Positions 46,123 to 57,855 are shown, numbered from the stretch's first letter. The stretch is DNA of 64,000 nucleotides from Capra hircus (GCF_001704415.2 NC_030826.1:28515324-28579323); one strand, 5' to 3'. The notes: generated from the sequence alone by a model not told the origin. Numbers and translations: made by a program.

Positions 46123-46935
46123 CCTATTTTAAAACTATCACTGCTTCCTAGAAGCTACAGGTTAAGTTTAAGCTTTACAATATGGCCCCAGTGATATATC
46201 GGCTATGTCACCTCCCAAAACCCCCTTCCACACCTATGGACTGCTCACCAGGTCTCCAGACAAAGGCACAAACTTCCACACTCTCATGCTTTTGTATGAG
46301 TCTGGAGGGTCCCCACCCCCACCCCTTTGTCCATCTGGCAAAATTCTATTCATCCCCTAAGGCTCAACTCAAATGTCACTTCTGCTGCTTAGTCTTTCCC
46401 GATTCCCACCCTCACCCCCCTCTTCCCTTGAATCAATCACTCCAGGGCGCTCCCGTGGCACCTCGCGCAAAACCTCCGACGTGGCATTTATCAAGCAGGG
46501 TTGTAGTTAGTTATTTACTCATCTGTCTCCCTTCCTAAATTATGAACTCTGGAAGGAAAGAGGCCACATGACAGTCATGTTTCTATCCCCAGGACCAGTT
46601 CCTCTGAGTATGCTGGAGAAGAAGCATTCAGAATCTGTTTGTGAAACAGAACTAGGAAACCTACTGAGCTCTTTAAGCAACAGAGACAAAAAGAGAGGGG
46701 TATTTAACACTTATCTTGAGAGAATGAAAAAAAAAAAGAAGAAAGCAAAAGGAAACAACTGCTACCTGACTTCAAGAGTTTAGCAGCAGACACAGATGCT
46801 GTTCAAGCAGATGGAGGGAATTTTAACTTGAAAGGGAATTCTGTCACTAAGACACCTTGCAGCTAAAACCCCTTCTTGGAAGGACGATGAAGGAGTGTTT
46901 CTCCTTTGAAAAGTAAGTTATAGAAAGAAAATGCT

Positions 46936-47080
46936 GGGACTTCCCTGGTGGTCCAGGGCTAAGACTCCACCCTTCCAGTGCAGGAGGCCCAGGTTAGAGC
47001 CCTGGTCAGGGGACTAGATCCCACAGGACACAACTAAGAGCGGGCACAGCCAAATAAATAAATATTTTTCAAAACGGAAT
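46936..47080 (+). repeat. CHR-type tRNA SINE
   Basis: GGGACTTCCCTGGTGGTCCA head, CAGCCAAATAAATAAATATT tail. GAAAATGCT (46927-46935) and GGAAATGCT (47081-47089) flank it. Confidence 0.88.
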
Positions 47081-47089
47081 GGAAATGCT

Positions 47090-48144
47090 AACTACCATGC
47101 TCCTCCGATTAGAACTGAAATGTTTTTAAAAATAAATCCATCATTTTTATTCTATAGTCTTTCAAGATGGAACTTATTTAATAAATGGAACATGTCAAAT
47201 AAATGCCACGTTACTAAATACATTAGATATGTCTTAAAAAAGATTTTACCAAAAGGTTTCATAGTCCCTTCTGACACTGTAAAAATATTTCATTTTTCTC
47301 CCCAAAAGTGAACGATGCATCTTATTAAGTTAATATGGGGGAGGTGCAGATGGTCCGCATTTTTCTGCTGACACATGTTGCTGAAGCTCATCAGAGTTCA
47401 CAAGGAGGATGTTCTTATCAACCAAATGGAGCACTGAAAAAGCAGTGAGTTCCAAGAAGCCGCTTTTCTTAGCATTTCCAAAAGATGTCAAAGTAACTAC
47501 ATAAAATGTTTGTTTTGTCTGGAAAAAAACAGTGTTTGAGTATTCACAGGCCACAGAGAGGTTCGCAGTCAGGACCAGAGATGGTATTTCTAGGGTGTCA
47601 GCGAACTGAATTGAATCTGCAGAGCTTTGTAACTAGACTTGCCTATAGGTGTGAAAATGCTACTGTGGTATGAAAGGGCAATTCCTTCCTCAAAGCTTTT
47701 TCAGTGAGTTTCTTTCCGTGAATATAAAGATGTGCAGAGGCTCAAATTTCAATCAGAAATAGTTTCTCTGGCATAAATTCTTTGGAGGCAAAAATCTGGC
47801 AGCAATATCCAGGCTGGCTTACACTGAGGAGGGGCCACAGTCAGGGAGGTAGGCTAGCGCCATGTAGGCAGAAGGGGATGGCGGTCAGGATGAGGGGAGC
47901 GGCAGGAAGGGACAGCGGGGATGGGACAATTCACCCAGTCATCCAAAGGAAAGCTCCACAAGTGCTGGTGAGCAGAATGACTACAGAGGATCAAGACTTC
48001 CAAACTGGGTGACTTGGAGAATCGACACAACTTGGGGATATGTTTCATTTCCTTTTGGGATTTTCTCAAATTGCAACGTAACTCCCAACAACAACCCCAA
48101 AGTAAAACTGTTCCGTCACAATCATGAGCTGGGGATCCATGGCT
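47090..48144. other. Unique intron sequence
   Basis: No repeat or exon recognised. Confidence 0.45.
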
Positions 48145-48375
48145 GCTGTTGCTGGCTAGGCGCTAAGTCGGGTTTGGCTTAGCCCACCAGGCTCCTCTGT
48201 CCATGGGGTTTCCCAGGCAAGAATACTGCAGTGGGTTGCCATCTTCTTCTCCAGGGGATCTTCCCGGAGGATTCTTTACCACTGGGGAAAAGAATTCTTT
48301 ACCACTGGGGAAAAGAATTCTTTACCACTGGGGAAAAGAATTCTTTACCACTGAGGATTCTTTACCACCAGCTTA
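48145..48375 (-). repeat. Bov-tA SINE with an expanded internal minisatellite
   Basis: Antisense A unit (CACCAGGCTCCTCTGTCCAT, GAATACTGCAGTGGGTTGCC) and the start of the tRNA head (CAGGGGATCTTCCCGGAGG). The usual B-box-side sequence is missing and replaced by tandem copies of the ATTCTTTACCACTG segment. Confidence 0.88.
48271..48370. repeat. 23-bp minisatellite, 3 full and 2 partial units
   Basis: Units begin with ATTCTTTACCACTGGGG and close with AAAAGA. They start at 48271, 48294 and 48317, three identical 23-mers. A 17-bp unit at 48340 and a terminal partial unit at 48357 follow. Confidence 0.97.
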
Positions 48376-49106
48376 AACAACAGCTCAGCAATTAAACAGA
48401 GTCCTAGTTCCTCCTCAAGGGATACACAGAACTACAATCTGACACATACCTATGAGTTCTTCAGCAGAAACCAAGACGCCCCACCCAGGTGGAAGATGGT
48501 GACTACATGCTGACCACAAGTACACAGACCCCATGTTGACAAACTAGCAGGCTGATGATTAAGATAATCTAATATCACTGTTACTGCAATACTAAGTGAT
48601 CAGAAGAAAGTCCACGAGCTACTTGTAGCCGCTATTTTCCAGACAGCTCACTTCTTTAGGTCTGGTACTCTGTCTAGTTCTTTCTGTATCATCTACCTAT
48701 TCATCCATCCATCCATTCCTCCCACACACAAATACTGAGGCCAGCATCAATCTAGGGGCTTGGCCAAGAACAAAAGAAACCTGACCTCAAAGAGCTGGCA
48801 TTCCAGGGAGAAGAAATGCCTAACACTGACTTCTGAAAAGTAAATACTCATTTTTCTTTTTGGTTAAATTGAATAATCTTTATTCAATTAGTTTAAACTA
48901 ATTAGTATTAGTTAAGAACAATAAGAACTCAAACAAGAGAAAATCACTTACACATCATCCAAGGAAAGTCTCACTGCAGAACCTGAAGATCTACTGCAAT
49001 CAAACAATTTGCTAATTTTAAACCACTCAGTTTTCCCCTATTCACTGTTGGCCAAGTGTACTAATAAGAACCTTTAGTATTATATTTAAAATTTAATAAA
49101 ACAGTT
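48376..49106. other. Unique intron sequence
   Basis: 48700-48835 (CACACAAATACTGAGGCCAG...CTGACCTCAAAGAGCTGGCATT) resembles an old L2/CORE-SINE-type fragment; the rest is unrecognised. Confidence 0.4.
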
Positions 49107-49304
49107 GGCTAACTTGGTGGCTCAGACAGTAAAAAAAAATCCACCTGCAATGCAGGAGATGCGAGTTCCATCCCTGGGTCGCAAAGATTCCCTGGAGAAG
49201 GGAATGGCAACCCACTCCAGTATTCTTGCTTGGAGAATTCCAGGGACAGAGGAGCCTGGTGGGCTACAGTTCACGGAGTCACAAAGGGTTGGACATAACT
49301 GAGC
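49107..49304 (+). repeat. Bov-tA SINE
   Basis: TTGGTGGCTCAGACAGTAAA, GAGTTCCATCCCTGGGTCGC, A unit ending GGTTGGACATAACTGAGC. Flanking AATAAAACAGTT and AATAAACAGTT are a near-exact duplication. An A9 stretch has expanded inside the head. Confidence 0.92.
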
Positions 49305-49316
49305 AATAAACAGTTT

Positions 49317-50314
49317 ATAGAAGAACACAAATGGAGGGTGAAAGGCCATCAGAAATCATTTTGGCTTCATTTCTCAATTTGAAATGAGAAATTCTTGAGT
49401 CGTCCAGGCAATCTAAAATCAAGCAAATAAAACCAAAGGGAACAATTCTTTTGCCTTAAGTGTGAATGTCATGGTACCTGAAAAGCAGGAGGACGACAGG
49501 AAGGGATAACACACAAAACCTAAGAATTCTAAGTGTAGGAAGAATTAGCTGCTCTGTCAAATAGCTGGTGGCTGAGCGCCATCTGCTGGTGAGCAACTGA
49601 AGTTCAACTACAAAACGAAAAGCAATCCAATGATTACCATGTGTTATAAGCAGCTCCTTGCTTTATAATACAGCGCAGTCTTGAAAGTACGTTTAGAAAC
49701 AGAAAAAGGGAAAGTCAGCGAAATGTTGAATATGGTTTTCCTTCATTTCTCTAAATAATGTTTTGAGTGTAGAGATTTCATACTTCTTTCATTTCACTTA
49801 CTCCTCTGTAGCCTGTTTTAACCTAAAATACTATTTATAAATAGCATTTTAAATTTGTTTTCACTTGGTATTTCTTTGCTGTCTGGCTTTCAAGACTTTC
49901 TGAGGAGAGGAACTACCAGGTTGCTGCTGCCAGCTCGTGGACAGACTACACTGTACCATACCCACACGGTAGTAACTGGGTACCTTCACTGACTTGAGCA
50001 ACATGGGGCTGCAACGTCTTAAGATTTACTTAGCTCTCAGGGCCTCTGGGTTGACTCCCTTGATCAACCATCCAAATCAATGCTAAATGGTAATGAAGGA
50101 TTATCTATTTGGCTAACAGGGGTTTTCCTTTCCTAACCCACAGAGGAAAAAAAATAACTGGACTAAGTGACTACAGAGATGTCTTCAAGTGATAATCAGT
50201 CTTACAAGTACACACCTACCTGAAAAATCTCAAAGGACTATGCTGTCAAGTTTGAGACAACTTTAAGGTATCTAAGAGCGCTATTGAAACATCCTACTTC
50301 GCAAGTTCCACATT
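49317..50314. other. Unique intron sequence
   Basis: Nothing recognised. Confidence 0.45.
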
Positions 50315-50580
50315 AGGACTTCCCTGGTACTCCAGTGGTTAAGAATCCACCTGCCAAAGCAGAGGACACAGGTTCAATCCTTGGTCTGGGAAGATCTCAC
50401 ATGCTACAGGGCAACTAGACCTGTGCACCACAACTATTGAGCCCATGGTCTGCACCAGGAGAAACCACTTTAAGAAGTCCACACTGCAACTAGACAGTAA
50501 CCCCCACTCGCTCCAACTAGTGAAAGCCTTCACAGTAATGAAGACCCAGCACAGCCAAAAATAAACATAATTTAAAAAAA
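50315..50580 (+). repeat. CHR-type tRNA SINE
   Basis: TAGGACTTCCCTGGTACTCC head, GGTTCAATCCTTGGTCTGGG, body GTCCACACTGCAACTAGACA, tail CAGCCAAAAATAAACATAAT. Confidence 0.86.
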
Positions 50581-50639
50581 TGAAGTCTGTAAAAAAAAAA
50601 AAAAGCTCCAAGACATATAAAAATTATAAATGTAAATAC

Positions 50640-51130
50640 CCTTTGACCTTCTAAGAACTTAACTAGAGATTAAGACTTTCACACTATGAAACCCTTTATG
50701 TATAAGGATATTTACCATTGCATTTATGTAACAGAAAAAAAAAGTACAGGTATTAAGTACATACATATGTACACAATGTAATAGAGTGGAAACAACACAC
50801 ATATTAATAAGAGACTAATTCAATAAATTATGGCAGCACATACAATGAAATATTATAATGCTACAAAAATCAATGATAAGACTTCGTGTTGGTTTGGGAA
50901 GATCTCCAGTATATTCAGACGATAAAAGAACATTGTAGGATAATTTGTGTAGTATATGACCATTTGTGTAAAAGATGGGGGGAAATAAGAAAATATATTC
51001 TTATCGGTTGGCATATACTTAAGAGAACCCTGGAAAGATAGACCAAAGATTATTAATGCTGATATTTATGTTGCGGGGGGGACACAGAGGAAGGGAGGCT
51101 TTTCACTGAACATTGTTAAGTGCTTTTAAA
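50640..51130 (+). repeat. Old L1M-like 3' fragment
   Basis: TTTACCATTGCATTTATGTA, CAATAAATTATGGCAGCACA then TACAATGAAATATTATAATG and TATGACCATTTGTGTAAAAG are typical distal L1 ORF2/3' UTR phrases. Confidence 0.6.
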
Positions 51131-51224
51131 ACAGCTCAGCTATGTGAATATATGACTTAAGCAAGATACACCCTCCTTCCTCTCCTATGGCTGTTTGGAG
51201 TCTGGGAGCTTTTTTTTGGGGGGG

Positions 51225-51365
51225 GGGAGCTTTTTTAAAAAATTATTTTTAAATGGAGGATAACTGCTTTACAATACTGTGTTGGTTTCTGCCATTTATC
51301 AACATGAATCAGTCATAGGTATACGTATGCCTCCTCCCTCTTGAACCTCTCCTCCCACTCCCATC
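51225..51365 (-). repeat. Ruminant L1-type fragment, antisense
   Basis: AATGGAGGATAACTGCTTTA then CAATACTGTGTTGGTTTCTG and CAACATGAATCAGTCATAGG match a dispersed bovine L1-associated sequence. Confidence 0.55.
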
Positions 51366-52644
51366 TGTCTGGGAACTTTCTACAAGCATCCTCAACCACA
51401 AGAAGAGTCAGTCTGAAGACAAAGACACAGCAAAGACATAGCTGACTCTGGATCACCACTGGCTGTAGAATTAACCACCTCCCTCAATTCTTTAACTTGG
51501 AACTTATTATACGGAGCTACTTTTCCTTATGTAAGAGGTTTTGAGTAGAATCATCGGTTCCTCATGGCTGAGGGCATCGTGACTGGGGTATTAGTGCCTG
51601 AGCGAAACCAGGCGCCCCTTTAGCTGAAGGTAAGAACAAGAAGCACCATCTTCTCCAGACCTTTCAGGTGCTTTGCTTGGGCCTCCTCCTCTGACTGCTG
51701 CAGACATGACCTCCTCTTCTAGTTTCCTTGTACATACCCACTGGAGCTTAATTTCTCTGTCCTGTGTTTGTTTCCCCTGCCCGAGTGAACCCTTTCAGAA
51801 CAAGTATGACTGTACAAAAGGAGAACACACCCCACCAGGGTCACCTCTCAGCCCACCTCACGTGCCTTTATTAACTTCTGATTCTACTCTCTGCTAATTA
51901 AGTAGGCAGACTATGTCCCAAAGTTATTTACCTCTTCAGCAAACCACCCAAGATAATCAGTGAGGTAGAGACAAGCAATGTGTTGCCGCAAGTCCCATTT
52001 CATTTTCTTGTGAGTCTAGACAAGACTACATTTCCCAGCATCCCTTGCAGACAGATCAGAACCATGTGACTGGTTACAGCCAATGGGATGCTACATATGA
52101 CACGCAGGGGACGGCATATGAGAGGGATGTGAGACCTCTATACCTTCTCTCTTCTCCTCTCACAGTGAATATGGAGGTCCTGTGTGAAAACAGCACAGCT
52201 GTAAGATGGAAAACCTGCATCACCATTTGAAGGGAGCTGTCCTAGAGAACCACCAGATTTTATGAGGCAGGCAAAAACACTTTTTCATCTGGAAATCCTG
52301 TGAGGGTCCCAGATTTTTCTAGTTACAGAACCCATGCTATCCTATTCAGTCAACCTTTCAATCAACAGAAATCTGCTGAGCACCTACTATATACCAAAAT
52401 CTGCTAAGTATCTATAAAAGATACAGGAAACACAAAGACTTGCATTAAGTGAGCAAGTATCAAGCTTTGTGCTAGGTTTCAGTCCCCATCCTCAAGGTAT
52501 TTAAAATTTAGATGGAGAAACAAAATATACATTTGCAAAATAAATACTAAACCACATGACTTTCCTAGCTAAATCATTTCCCCACTAATACTCCTTCAAA
52601 GCACAATATATTTTCCTTAACTTACTTATTTGAATGAATCTTTA
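51366..52644. other. Intron sequence with an unassigned old repeat
   Basis: 52015-52300 (GACTACATTTCCCAGCATCC, CCATGTGACTGGTTACAGCC, CAATGGGATGCTACATATGA) is a phrase set common in old mammalian repeats that I cannot name. 52360-52520 has L2/CORE-SINE-like wording (GAGCACCTACTATATACC). Confidence 0.35.
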
Positions 52645-52790
52645 ATTCACGTCTGTCTCTCTCACTGAACTGTAGAGAGCTCAAAGGCAAAAACTAGATA
52701 TTTTTTGCTGTTTGGGGCTTTATGCCACCACACTCCCTTTACCAGTGCTTGGCACATTGTAGGCACTCAAAATTTTTCTACTTACCACAC
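52645..52790 (+). repeat. L2 LINE 3' tail
   Basis: CTGAACTGTAGAGAGCTCAA and CAGTGCTTGGCACATTGTAG then GCACTCAAAA. Confidence 0.62.
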
Positions 52791-54019
52791 TTTCTTCCTC
52801 TAAGTTTTTTTTCATTAAGTTACTGGAGATATTTAATATTCTTGACTGCACTTAATACCACCTTGGTTCAACTATCCTTAGGTTCACCTAAATACAGAGA
52901 AAAGCATATCTTTTTTGATTTTAGCACATCCCTTAGATGTCAGATGACCTGGGAAGTTAGTGTATTTCTGGGACATAAGTAAAAGAGATGAATAATTATG
53001 GCTTATCCATTGTCTCGCAGGCAATGATGCAGTTGTTTATTCCTTGGCCATTTCCTACTTCTGGAAGAGTAGGCTGGTCATGTGTTCATAACTTCAAGCA
53101 ATAGAGAGTATAAATTAATAGTTTTTAGGAAATCTCAATACTATAAATAGAAATCATCCTTCTTATAAACCAAGTTTTAAACTGAAAGAAAACATTCAAA
53201 GATATAAAATGGTAGAGGGGGAACACTTTTAATGGAATATTCAAAGTCAATTTTCCCTCTGTCTCCCTTGGCTGCCAATATAGTGCTACGAAATATAAAT
53301 TTGAAGGATCGTACTTTTTAAAAAAAAAAAGCATCTCCAAGAAAAAGGAAATATAAGAAATTAAATATAAAGCTTACACTCTAAGAAAATGTGAATATTT
53401 CATTATCATCTTCTATTCTTTGATTTTAGCAGTTGGCCTGCTTGTTAATATAGCACTCCTGATCCATAACTACCATCTCAACCTCTAAATAACTTCCTAT
53501 TTCCTATAATCCTCCATATAGTTGGTGGTGTGAAGATTAAAGCTTAGCCAATTAGCCACCCACTACAGCCTAGTTAATCACATAATCTTTGAGATGGTCA
53601 GGGAGCAGTGGAGTATGCAATGATTTTTTTTCTCTCTCTCTCTTTACAAAGATTTAACTAATTGTGAGACTTAGCAATGCTCTCGAATAGAAAGGGCAGT
53701 TGGGTTTTCAATCAGAAGCTGTGTCACCGCTTCATAAAGTTAGGGCTTTTCTTCTTCTAAGAGACATTGTTACACAGAGACTTCTTTAACAAGTTTCCAA
53801 ATACCCTCAATTAGTCAACCATTGCTTATTTAGACCTGAGTCTCACATCAAGGCTTACTGCGTGAGAATAATGATCAGTAATCCGTAAGGTAAAAACTCA
53901 GATTCTCTCACATGACAGCTACACATTCAATTATGGGATTGCTACACTGTGTCTGTTTAAGGGAAATGCTAATCTGACCTGAAGTTTGACAATACTCTCC
54001 TCTCCTTAATAAGGCCACA
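52791..54019. other. Unique AT-rich intron sequence
   Basis: Nothing recognised. A short (TC)n lies at 53630-53642. Confidence 0.45.
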
Positions 54020-54178
54020 TATGAGGAAGAAGAGAAAAGGGGAGAAAAGGGAGGGGAGAAGGACCCCAGGAAATGAAGGATGGGGAAGAGAAAGAGTGCA
54101 AAGGTTTGGGGTGAGAGAGGAGGAGGACACTGAGGAAACAGGAAAGGAAGATGGAAGAGCTCAGGAGGACAGAGAGGC
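54020..54178 (+). repeat. Purine-rich (GA) low-complexity tract
   Basis: About 160 bp are almost all G and A with only scattered pyrimidines. In the STX8 transcript this is a long pyrimidine-rich stretch. Confidence 0.85.
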
Positions 54179-54802
54179 TCAACCGGTTCTCAGGGAGCCC
54201 TGGCTGGGTCAACTCTTGCAATGTTGCTGCCAGTTATTATGTGGCTTTGAACGCCCAACAAGCAGATCACTGCCAGTTCTCCAACAGTACATGCTTGCTG
54301 GTAGTCTAGTATGAATGACAAAAGGTGCCCGAGAGAGCAGGCCCGGAACATTTTCAAGTTCTGGTGAGGCTCTCTGATGTCTGTGAGTCATGACCTAAAG
54401 GAAAGACATGAGCCACCCACCTGCCTATCCCCCTAGTGACAAGGCAACCCACGTCGATATCAAGAATGACAGAAGCCATCCAAAATGCTGGAGGAATCCT
54501 GAGATTAGGGAAGCGACCAAAGACGGTGGAGGAGCCGAGAACTAGGAACTGACCTACGGGAGGACGGAAGAAGCCTCTTGTGAGTCACAGGACATCAGAG
54601 CAGGAGGGACAATGAGGTTTACCCAGGGACAGAGCTGAGAGGTCCCTGATGAGGTCTCAGAAGTGACTGGACAGCAGGAGGCAGGAGAGCAAGGTTGAAC
54701 CAGGAACCCAAACTGGTCACCTCTACAACTGAATTCAGACCCTCAGAAGGACAGATCCAAGCAAAAGAGTTATTCAGGCATGGGAAGCTGGGGAAGGAGT
54801 GG
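54179..54802. other. Unique intron sequence
   Basis: GC-moderate; nothing recognised. Confidence 0.45.
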
Positions 54803-54813
54803 GGATTCAGGGG

Positions 54814-54952
54814 TGTTAGGCACTCAGTCGTGTCCGACTCTGCAATCCCCATGGACTGTAATCTGCCAGGCTCCTCTGTCCATGGAATTCTCCACGCAAG
54901 AATACTGGAGCGGGGTGCCGTTTCCTTCTCCAGGGGATCTTCCTGACCCGGA
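54814..54952 (-). repeat. Bov-tA SINE, truncated in the tRNA head
   Basis: Antisense CACTCAGTCGTGTCCGACTC, CCAGGCTCCTCTGTCCATGG, CAGGGGATCTTCCTGACCC. GATTCAGGGG at 54804-54813 is repeated at 54953-54962. Confidence 0.9.
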
Positions 54953-55129
54953 GATTCAGGGGGTAGGGGAAAAAGGCAAAAATAACACTCAGGTATGGGC
55001 AGGTGAGTGAAATCAAAGACTGGAAACTCTGGCCTCAAATCTGAGGCAATCTGCTTCCAGCAACCTACTTGACCTTAACTAGTAAGTGTTAGTATTCATG
55101 CACTCACTCACCCACACACATACTATCAA

Positions 55130-55300
55130 ACTCTGAAACTGATTAGCCTTAGGATCTAGTGCAAGTTACTTGACCCCTCTGAGCCTCAGTTTCTCTTCTA
55201 TAAGGTGGGATGTTATAAAGATCTCCTAAGCATAGGCGCTTATAGCTTGGCACAGGGCCTAGCATAGAGAAAACACATAGCAGCTGCTAGCTACCAGTGC
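55130..55300 (+). repeat. MIR SINE remnant
   Basis: CAAGTTACTTGACCCCTCTG then AGCCTCAGTTTCTCTTCTAT and GGCACAGGGCCTAGCATAG match sense MIR. Confidence 0.78.
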
Positions 55301-55509
55301 TCATCAGACCCCATGAGGGAAAGAAATGGTTTCAGTGGTTTCCAACTGTTCTCACCCCCAACAGGAGCTCCCCCTAGACTACTCACTCATTCAGACTCTG
55401 CAAGTATATTGTCCGGACACTTTTTTTTTCCTTAAAAAATTTTTTTATAAGCCTTGTGGGTGATTGAGTGCCATAATTAAGAACAAGTGATATAAAGTAG
55501 TATTTGAGC

Positions 55510-55650
55510 TGGAAGGGGCATTCAAACCAAATTGGGGATCTTGTTAAAATACAGATTCCACTCAGGAGGGCAGAGTTGGGGTCTGAGACCCTTCATTTCT
55601 AACAGGCACCCAGGTGAAGATGACCCGACTCGGGAGCAAACAGTGCTTTA
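55510..55650. mobile_element. hAT-Charlie-like fragment
   Basis: GGGGATCTTGTTAAAATACA then GATTCCACTCAGGAGGGCAG and TTCTAACAGGCACCCAGGTG match the middle of a MER-type hAT element. Terminal repeats are lost. Confidence 0.5.
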
Positions 55651-57744
55651 AATAGCAAAGAAAGATTATCACAGGAGAGAAGAGGAGTGAACAAAAACAA
55701 AAAAAGAGAAGGAGGTGACAAGCGATAAAAGAAATTCTTACATACTGAGATTTAGGGAAGTCATTCTGGCCTACAGATTTTCATGCGGGAGGAAAAAGAT
55801 GAGTTAACTTGAACTTTATGCTAAAACAGCTTGTATGTGGCTTATCTAACACCCATTGTACATCTGCTCTATTTATTAAAGAAAAGGGCACACTGACCTG
55901 AAGTGAAGAATGTCCATGTTAAAAATAAAGATGCAATGCCCCTCTTCCTGGGATGCCAACGATGGTCCTCCTTTGAGGATAAGCGACTCCCTTCCCAGGT
56001 GCCAAGGCCATGCTGACTCCCTGTGTATGTTCTGGTCTTTTTTTTTTTTTTTAACCTTGAAGAAATGTATCCCTGACTCGTTTAGTGTTCTTTGTTCTTG
56101 CAAGATATAAAACTGTGCTAAAAAAAAAAAAAAAAAACAACCTGCATCTCTGGACAGTTTTTCAGAGTAACCTGGGAAGCTGGCTTGGGGGCTAATCCTC
56201 AGTTTGGCTCAAATGAAACTTCTCTACTCTTATTACTGTTTCTTATTTTCATCAACAAGGGAGAAAGGAACCAAAAATCAACCATACATCCCCCCACCCC
56301 ACCCCACCAAGACCTCAGGCCTAAACTGGCCCCTCGACATCATTAAACGACAGTGAAGAGAAGCAGAACCTGACACACGGAAGGCTCTCACCCCACAGTC
56401 ACCTCCACGACAGAGGAGGAAGATTTCCAAGTCTTCTCCTCCCGCCATCCCCTCTACCTGGCCCTTCCTCACCCAGGAAACTTCCTCCCTCGCCATGATA
56501 CTTTTGAGTTCGTTTCTGAACTTCCAAGGTAAAGGCCCACGCCTGCAGATGGTACTCTGTCCTCACCTTGCAAGACCTCCCCGCTCACGGGTTTTTTTTC
56601 ACCAACCCTGAATCACCGCTTTCATCCTCAAATTTCTACTCCTGCACCCTCCCGAGAAGGCTTGGGCACGATAATGGATCAGCCCCGCTCACTGGAGGCC
56701 TCCCAGTCCGTTTACAAACCCTGTCCAGCACCCAATTCCTCCTTCCCTGACTTTAGGCCTTAGGTGAAAGAAACAACTCCAAGATTCCCTCTTGCTTCCT
56801 GGAATTTCATCACTTCCTCTCTACAAACCTTGAATCCCAAGCTCCTGAGAAGACTGGAACGGACAAGAAGCTGCCCCATCCTCTTCCGGTCACCCTCTGG
56901 CAGTGACTCTCCAGCCTCTGACTGCAGACCAGAGTCACCTGGGACCACTCTAGGACCACGCCCTCCAAGCCCCGGCCCCCATTAAAGTAAACAAACCATT
57001 GCCCTTGGGAAGCCATATTATTCCTAACCAGGAACAAGCTGCCACCCCCACAACGAAGACCCCATCCCTCATGGGGAAGGTGGGGAGAGGCAGGTTTCAT
57101 CCTGATCTCATTTGTGCTGGGTCCCTTAATGTGGTGAAGGGGGTTCTAGAGGCAGCCGGGGAGGGCAGTTCTAAAGATATCACAGTTTATACTTTATCAA
57201 CTTCAACCGGAAAGCTGGACCCCTCCTCTGAGTCTTCCACCGGAGTCGGGTGCAGAGCAGCCGACAAACTCCGTCGAGTGTGAATCACGCTCTGGCAAAG
57301 ATCAGAGAAGAAGCCAAGGGCCCCCACTCCTCTAGTCCTGTAAGCCATAGACTACACAGTCTTTAGGACACATTTCTACAAGTCGATTAAAAAGAAAAAA
57401 CATCATCTTCCAACACAGATAAAAACATGATGACGTCCAGAGTTTAAAAGGCAGCTAACACAGCAGAAGTTCAACCAGGGAATGAACAGACATTTTCTGA
57501 CTTCGTCTGTATTCTGTCCAAATAACCATCTTCCAAAATGGGATTCAGCTGAATGTGCCTGGTTTACTCAAACCCAGAAACTTAATGAAAACCAGGCTGA
57601 ACAGAAAATGACAGTCAAGCACTACAAATGAACAGACAGGATGTATTTCACCAGATAAAGAAATTAAGCCCTTCGGGAAACAACTGTAATCGCTGCAAGT
57701 AAGTTTCGCCGGCTGCTTAATCCCTGTAAAGAAAAGAATCATAC
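55651..57744. other. Intron sequence adjoining the STX8 exon
   Basis: No repeat or exon securely recognised. C-rich 56280-56960. Poly-T at about 56039-56052 and poly-A at 56121-56137. Confidence 0.45.
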
Positions 57745-57855
57745 CTGATAAGATCGGGTTCTGCACCCTCGTTCTTAAAGGAGGCCAGAAGTAGTCTCTC
57801 TCGAGTTACAAGATCATCCAAGAGGTTCTGTCTTCGGTCTCCTTCGAGCTGTGTT
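57745..57855 (-). CDS. STX8: STX8 internal coding exon (about residues 71-108)
   Basis: This is an internal exon of syntaxin 8, a Qc-SNARE of early and late endosomes that works with STX7, VTI1B and VAMP8 in membrane fusion. Read on the minus strand, the 111 bp are one base completing a codon, 36 codons, then two bases. The translation includes TQLEGDRRQNLLDDLVTRE followed by RLLLASFKNEGAEPDLI, which matches the recalled human protein at about residues 72-107. It lies in the end of the N-terminal helical region and the linker before the SNARE motif. The acceptor is TGCAG at 57856-57860 with a poor pyrimidine tract; the donor is GTATGA from 57744 downward. Both flanking introns are phase 2, so the exon is symmetric. 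An alternative acceptor AG just inside (ACACAG) would lose the phase match, so I chose the outer one. No frameshift or stop is seen. Identity is very secure; exon number within the gene is not claimed. Confidence 0.96.

Larger units (their letters stand above)
44640..46620 (+). repeat. Long L2 LINE copy, twice interrupted
   Basis: GTGTGCCTCAGGGATTCTCT then TTAGATCTTCTCTTC corresponds to the L2 reverse transcriptase motif region (VPQGSVLGPLLF), followed by CACAGTGATCTTTCTAAAAC and the 3' UTR (CTCAACTCAAATGTCACTTC, ATGAACTCTGGAAGGAAAGA). It is interrupted by Bov-A2 (44983-45246) and a CHR SINE (45995-46122). Coding frames are destroyed. Confidence 0.7.
40992..57744 (-). other. STX8: STX8 intron, 16,753 bp
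   Basis: This is a complete phase-2 intron between the exons at 57745-57855 and 40867-40991. It starts GTATGA and ends TTCTTAG on the minus strand. It holds two long L2 copies, CHR and Bov SINEs, MIR, L1M and hAT remnants. No additional exon-like reading frame is supported. Confidence 0.94.

Noticed and set aside
48271..48370. Regular repeats suggesting a CRISPR array
   Set aside because: The repeats are head-to-tail with no spacers, in a vertebrate SINE; it is a minisatellite.
56280..57300. C-rich block considered as a CpG island or alternative promoter
   Set aside because: C content is high but CG dinucleotides are sparse, and no first-exon-like frame with a donor was evident.
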